From Acidobacteriota bacterium (GTDB taxonomy: Bacteria > Acidobacteriota > Blastocatellia > Pyrinomonadales > Pyrinomonadaceae): a stretch of DNA of 8,400 nt. The stretch is taken from assembly GCA_003222855.1 (NCBI GenBank), contig QHXH01000092.1, positions 1 through 8,400 on the forward strand, given 5' to 3'. The notes below the pieces were generated by a model that was not told the DNA's origin, ran no database searches, and saw only the letters and a program-made list of their open reading frames with translations. The position numbers were made by a program, and so were the translations under genes. Every line of letters begins with the position of its first letter. The first letter of the stretch is position 1. Shown here piece after piece: positions 5,460-8,400 of this stretch.

Positions 5460-7127
5460 ATGCGCGAATGTCCCCGCTGCGAAAAATGTTTTGAAGATGA
5501 CACGCTCGTCTGTCCGGACGATCAAGCGAAGACCAAGACGACGCTGCCCGGCACAACTCTCCTGAACGCTCGATACCGTCTGACAAAGCGTCTGGGCCGC
5601 GGCGCGATGGGCCAGGTCTATCTTGCGCGCGATGAGAACCTGGTGACCCGCCGGGTTGCGGTGAAGACAATTCGACCGGAGGTTCTCTCAGACGAAGACT
5701 TGCAGGAAAGCGAAGCCATTGCGCGTTTCGACCGCGAAGCGCGTACCGCCGCATCGATTCAACATCCGAACGTCGTCGACGTGACTGACTTTGGCAAGAG
5801 CGATGAAGGCGTTTTTTTTCTGGTAATGGAATACGTCGAAGGCGAATCGCTGTATCAACTCCTCCGCAGAGAGGGAACCATCTCTGTTCAGCGCGCCCAT
5901 GGTTTGCTCAGGCAGATCAGCGCAGGTGTTGAGGCCGCGCACGATGAAGGAATTCTGCATCGCGATCTCAAGCCGGCAAACGTCTTCATCGTGCAACGAA
6001 AGAAAAAGGACAGCGCGATCGCCGGTGATGACATTGTCAAGGTGGGCGATTTCGGTCTCGCAAAAATCATCAGTCAGAGTCTGGCCGGAATTACTTCGGG
6101 CAGCGGCCCTGCTTCGCGCGGCATTCTGGGGACGCCCGAGTACATGGCGCCCGAGCAGATGCAGGCCGGGGTGACGCTTGATGCGCGCGCAGATGTTTAC
6201 GCACTGGGTGCGATGGCCTATCACATGCTGGGCGGCCGGCCGCCATTCACGGGCGACATCATGCAAATCTTCGCTTCGAAATTAACGCAGGACGCGCCGG
6301 CATTGAGCACGCTGCGCTCTGATGTGCCTTCGGTCGTGGAAACATCAGTAATGCGCGCTTTGAAACGCGAACCGGAGGGGCGGCCGGCGAGTGTCGGCGA
6401 ATGGTTCAATGAATTCAACGATGCTTTCAATGGCGCATCGCTCAAAGCAGAGAAAGGCGAATCGCGCGTCGTGATCATGGCGCCGACAGGCGCGGAAGTT
6501 TATGTGGATGACGAACGTCACGGCAGCATCGGACGTTCCGGCCGTGTGATCTTGAAATCAATTCCGCCAGGAAAGCACGTGCTGCGAGTCGCTCATGCCG
6601 GCGATGAAGACGACGAGCGCATTATTGAAATTCGCCCCGATGCTGACGAGCAAATTATTCAGGCCCAGTTCAAATCGGCGCCCTCGAGCGGCTTGTCTCC
6701 TTCACAAGGCGGCAGCCTTGGAAGCATATCCGGCGTGGCAATCAATGCTCCCGCGGTGGTTGCCTGCACAAAATGCGGATCACGCTTTGCCGCGGGCACA
6801 AAATTTTGTGGTCGTTGCGGTAATACGAATTTTGACATGGTGACTGCTGAAGCGTCCGTGCATCCTCGCACGCCGGTCGCGCCGACTCCTTCTTATCCGA
6901 GCCTTAATCAATCGAGTCTCGGAGGATCGGCGACTTCGCTTCGCTGCACACGTTGCGGAACAGACCAACCTGCGGGCACGAAATTCTGTGGTCGTTGCGG
7001 AGCATCGTTTGGCAGTGCAGCTATCGCCTGGAGCGCGCCGCGACCGGTCGAGGTTGTTTGCGGAAACTGCACTGCTACCTATCCATCCGGGACTAAATTC
7101 TGTGGACGCTGCGGACGCACGTTGTAA
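5460..7127 (+). CDS. Cytosolic Ser/Thr protein kinase with Cys cluster, PEGA domain and three zinc ribbons
   Basis: The protein has 555 residues. An N-terminal Cys cluster (C4, C7, C10, C18) is followed by a complete Hanks-type kinase domain at about 39-315. It has the glycine loop LGRGAMGQV, catalytic K69, likely helix-C E93, HRDLKPANV (167-175), DFG (197-199) and GTPEYMAPE (224-232). All catalytic residues are present, so it should be active. A PEGA-like beta domain follows at about 335-405 (MAPTGAEVYVDDERHG, IPPGKHVLRVAHAG). A Ser/Pro-rich linker then leads to three zinc ribbons with CxxC-x10-CxxC spacing: C436/439/450/453, C496/499/510/513 and C534/537/548/551. There is no transmembrane helix, unlike PknB-type kinases, so it is probably cytosolic. 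The zinc ribbons may bind partners or sense metal or redox state; the substrate is unknown. There is no clear ribosome site before the ATG, but the N-terminal Cys motif supports this start. It has its own promoter at 5405-5433. Confidence 0.93.
   Translation: MRECPRCEKCFEDDTLVCPDDQAKTKTTLPGTTLLNARYRLTKRLGRGAMGQVYLARDENLVTRRVAVKTIRPEVLSDEDLQESEAIARFDREARTAASIQHPNVVDVTDFGKSDEGVFFLVMEYVEGESLYQLLRREGTISVQRAHGLLRQISAGVEAAHDEGILHRDLKPANVFIVQRKKKDSAIAGDDIVKVGDFGLAKIISQSLAGITSGSGPASRGILGTPEYMAPEQMQAGVTLDARADVYALGAMAYHMLGGRPPFTGDIMQIFASKLTQDAPALSTLRSDVPSVVETSVMRALKREPEGRPASVGEWFNEFNDAFNGASLKAEKGESRVVIMAPTGAEVYVDDERHGSIGRSGRVILKSIPPGKHVLRVAHAGDEDDERIIEIRPDADEQIIQAQFKSAPSSGLSPSQGGSLGSISGVAINAPAVVACTKCGSRFAAGTKFCGRCGNTNFDMVTAEASVHPRTPVAPTPSYPSLNQSSLGGSATSLRCTRCGTDQPAGTKFCGRCGASFGSAAIAWSAPRPVEVVCGNCTATYPSGTKFCGRCGRTL
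6765..7115 (+). repeat. Three tandem zinc-ribbon coding repeats in the kinase
   Basis: The codons for the first two CxxC-x10-CxxC modules begin exactly 180 nt apart (TGCACA at 6765 and 6945). Their second halves are nearly identical at DNA level (6792-6820 against 6972-7000, two differences). The third copy, ending near 7115, keeps TAAATTCTGTGGACGCTGCGG with more changes. All three encode GTKFCGRCG. This fits internal duplication of a module. Confidence 0.8.
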
Positions 7128-7137
7128 CGATTAATGC

Positions 7138-7169
7138 GGCAACGTCGCAAGTGAAAATGCGACCCTGCC
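7138..7169 (+). terminator. Weak stem after the kinase stop, possible transcript end
   Basis: GTCGCA (7144-7149) pairs with TGCGAC (7158-7163) over an 8-nt loop, and the outer GGCA (7138-7141) pairs with TGCC (7166-7169). It lies 11 nt after the kinase stop. No T-run follows, so it may end or protect the message but is not a canonical intrinsic terminator. Confidence 0.3.
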
Positions 7170-7184
7170 TAAAGTGATATGGCG

Positions 7185-7213
7185 TTGACAAATAGCATTC
7201 GCAAGCATAGACT
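7185..7213 (+). promoter_or_regulatory. Strong sigma70-like promoter of the MACPF gene
   Basis: A perfect TTGACA (7185-7190), a 17-nt spacer and TAGACT (7208-7213, 4 of 6). It is the best promoter match I found in the window. A start near 7220 would leave a leader of about 230 nt before the ATG at 7452, long for a bacterial gene without regulation in the leader. Confidence 0.6.
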
Positions 7214-7370
7214 CGCGCCGCTGTTTATTCCGACTTCGGCGCACAAACACAGGAACCAGCTGTTAGTGGTCAAACGAACTGCCACCGCACCACTTTTCCA
7301 GTTACCTGTGAAGTTCATCAACACAGGAATATCGGCCAGTTCTCGATAATAGGAAGCATGCCTACCTGCT

Positions 7371-7390
7371 CGGTGGAGATAACTCCACCG
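7371..7390 (+). promoter_or_regulatory. Perfect leader hairpin CGGTGGAG-ATAA-CTCCACCG
   Basis: An 8-bp perfect stem with a tetraloop, in the MACPF leader about 60 nt before the ATG. There is no T-run after it, so termination is unlikely unless protein-assisted. It lies inside the possible 14-codon mini-frame at 7358-7402. It could be a regulatory RNA structure or a protein binding site. Confidence 0.5.
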
Positions 7391-7419
7391 CTGACAAGAT
7401 AATAATGACGTCCACAACG

Positions 7420-7437
7420 GCTCAACCTTGCTTGAGC
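7420..7437 (+). promoter_or_regulatory. Hairpin next to the MACPF ribosome site
   Basis: GCTCAA (7420-7425) pairs with TTGAGC (7432-7437) over a 6-nt loop. It ends just before the purine-rich AAGAGA ribosome-site region (7441-7446), so it could tune ribosome access to the MACPF start. Confidence 0.4.
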
Positions 7438-7451
7438 AGAAAGAGAAAATT

Positions 7452-8400
7452 ATGGCTAACACAATACCAGGCGCCGACGCCTTAGGCTTTGGGTTCAATA
7501 CCTTAGGCAACTATGGATTGGGCTCTGTTACTTCACAAATCTTTGCTCACAAGAACAATGATGCGCAGAACTGGGTATACGAGCCGACCGGCATCCAGTA
7601 CGAGGTCCCTGACAATGTCGCGGTTGAGAACACCACGAGCATCAGTGGGCAGTCGTATGTTTTTTCGAGCCAGCAGGCGTTTCAATCTCATTTTGCGAGC
7701 TCGATCCATGCCGACATCAGTGCTGATTTCGGCACTTTTCAAGGTGCTTTTAACGCTTCGTATGGGACAGACACAACGACTACGGGGTCTTACTATTACG
7801 GGGTCTATGAAGCGAATTACAACGGATGGTCTTTGGTCATCGAAGACGACACACAGCAATGGCTCTCACCGGGCTTTATCCAGGACCCCGATGTGCAGGC
7901 GTTGACGGGCATCACTGAATTCACGCCACAGAATGCGTATCTGTTTTTCAGGGTCTTCAATAAGTTCGGTACTCACTTTGTAAACCAGGTAATTGTTGGC
8001 GGGAAGCTCTACTACTATACGGCCGTAAATACTTCGTACAGTAGTGATCTACAACAGATTCACACCGACATATCCCTCGAATACAAAGCCGTCTTCGTGG
8101 ACACAAGCGTTAACGCCTCGGCGGACTGGCAGACGCTTGGACAGCAGTGGTCCAGCAGTCGCAAAGTCTCTATTGACGCCAGCGGTGGCGACACCGGCCC
8201 GCTCAGCGCGTTAGACCCGGGCTATGACTCGAACTACAATGACATCTTCACTAACTGGCAGAGTGCGGTGATGGGCAATCCAGCGGTGATCGAGTTCAAG
8301 CTCAGACCGCTTTCCGCCCTTTTCTCCGGCGATCTCGCGGCCGCGATCAGCCAGGCGCTGACGGCCTACGCCAGTTCCGCCCTTTCTATTATGTCCGACT
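7452..8400 (+). CDS. MACPF (perforin-like) domain protein, cut by the window edge
   Basis: The frame starts with ATG at 7452 and is open to the right edge, giving 316 visible residues. The MACPF signature is at residues 172-184: FGTHF, six residues, then GG (family pattern Y/W-G-T/S-H-F/Y-x6-GG, with Phe in the first place). Upstream, a Ser/Ala-rich segment (about 68-105) fits the first membrane-inserting helical cluster. Downstream, about 186-240 (LEYKAVFVDTSVNASADW) fits the second. VIEFKLRPLSALF (279-291) matches the usual end of the domain. The opening IPGADALGFGFNTLGNYG also resembles other MACPF starts. Such proteins oligomerise into membrane pores (perforin, complement C9), though some bacterial members have other roles. 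I see no signal peptide, so export, if any, would be by another route or by lysis. No cysteine occurs in the visible part. A GAG-type ribosome site lies 6 nt before the ATG. What follows the domain is unknown. Confidence 0.88.
   Translation, partial: MANTIPGADALGFGFNTLGNYGLGSVTSQIFAHKNNDAQNWVYEPTGIQYEVPDNVAVENTTSISGQSYVFSSQQAFQSHFASSIHADISADFGTFQGAFNASYGTDTTTTGSYYYGVYEANYNGWSLVIEDDTQQWLSPGFIQDPDVQALTGITEFTPQNAYLFFRVFNKFGTHFVNQVIVGGKLYYYTAVNTSYSSDLQQIHTDISLEYKAVFVDTSVNASADWQTLGQQWSSSRKVSIDASGGDTGPLSALDPGYDSNYNDIFTNWQSAVMGNPAVIEFKLRPLSALFSGDLAAAISQALTAYASSALSIMSD

Larger units (their letters stand above)
7128..7451. other. Spacer between kinase and MACPF gene, mostly the MACPF leader
   Basis: These 324 nt hold a small stem just after the kinase, a strong promoter at 7185-7213, and a leader of about 230 nt with two perfect hairpins and a possible 14-codon mini-frame (7358-7402). 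A minus-strand frame crosses the whole area, but it has no family resemblance and overlaps the MACPF start, so I do not call it. Confidence 0.65.

Noticed and set aside
5185..5494. Two plus-strand small frames before the kinase
   Set aside because: They are composed of repeat sequence and, in one case, run into the kinase gene out of frame.
7169..7510. 113-codon minus-strand frame before the MACPF gene
   Set aside because: It covers the promoter, leader and first codons of MACPF, and the translation resembles nothing known.
5460..8400. Kinase and MACPF as one operon or toxin-regulator pair
   Set aside because: A strong separate promoter and a 324-nt spacer lie between them; proximity alone does not support a functional link.

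Overview
The window looks like a piece of a bacterial chromosome, moderately GC-rich. I infer an Acidobacteriota-type genome (Blastocatellia/Pyrinomonadaceae-like). The inference rests on the kinase architecture (N-terminal Cys cluster, PEGA domain, zinc ribbons), on a small secreted protein of a type I associate with that group, and on abundant palindromic intergenic repeats. It is from memory of similar genomes, not from a marker gene. No rRNA, tRNA, CRISPR array, transposase or phage gene was seen.

Layout. Positions 1-1992 are all minus strand: a secreted small protein cut by the left edge, then a likely two-gene unit, an MscS-type mechanosensitive channel followed 33 nt later by a two-helix 'low-affinity iron permease' family protein. 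A 121-nt divergent spacer separates mscS from a plus-strand PolX-family gene (2114-3913). PolX converges on a minus-strand Ku gene (4036-4908), and a 98-bp near-perfect inverted repeat fills most of the space between them. Positions 4909-5459 hold no convincing gene but at least seven hairpins or palindromes. Next come a promoter and a serine/threonine kinase (5460-7127), then a second strong sigma70-like promoter with a leader of about 230 nt. The window ends inside a MACPF (perforin-like) gene starting at 7452.

How the genes may work together. PolX and Ku are both DNA-end-processing proteins and sit tail to tail, which suggests an end-joining locus, but no LigD is in view. The PolX is unusual: the nuclease (PHP) domain keeps its metal ligands, while the polymerase palm appears to have lost all three catalytic aspartates. 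Its interdomain linker also encodes a 64-bp palindromic repeat that is translated in frame. The kinase and the MACPF gene have separate promoters, so their proximity alone is weak evidence of a link. The MACPF protein has the family signature, no recognisable signal peptide and no cysteine in the visible 316 residues.

Most noteworthy: (1) the apparently polymerase-dead, nuclease-intact PolX beside Ku; (2) a family of palindromic repeats sharing the ends GTGTCAGAA/TTCTGACAC, one copy inside the PolX coding sequence; (3) a bacterial MACPF protein behind a structured leader; (4) a kinase ending in three near-copy zinc ribbons.
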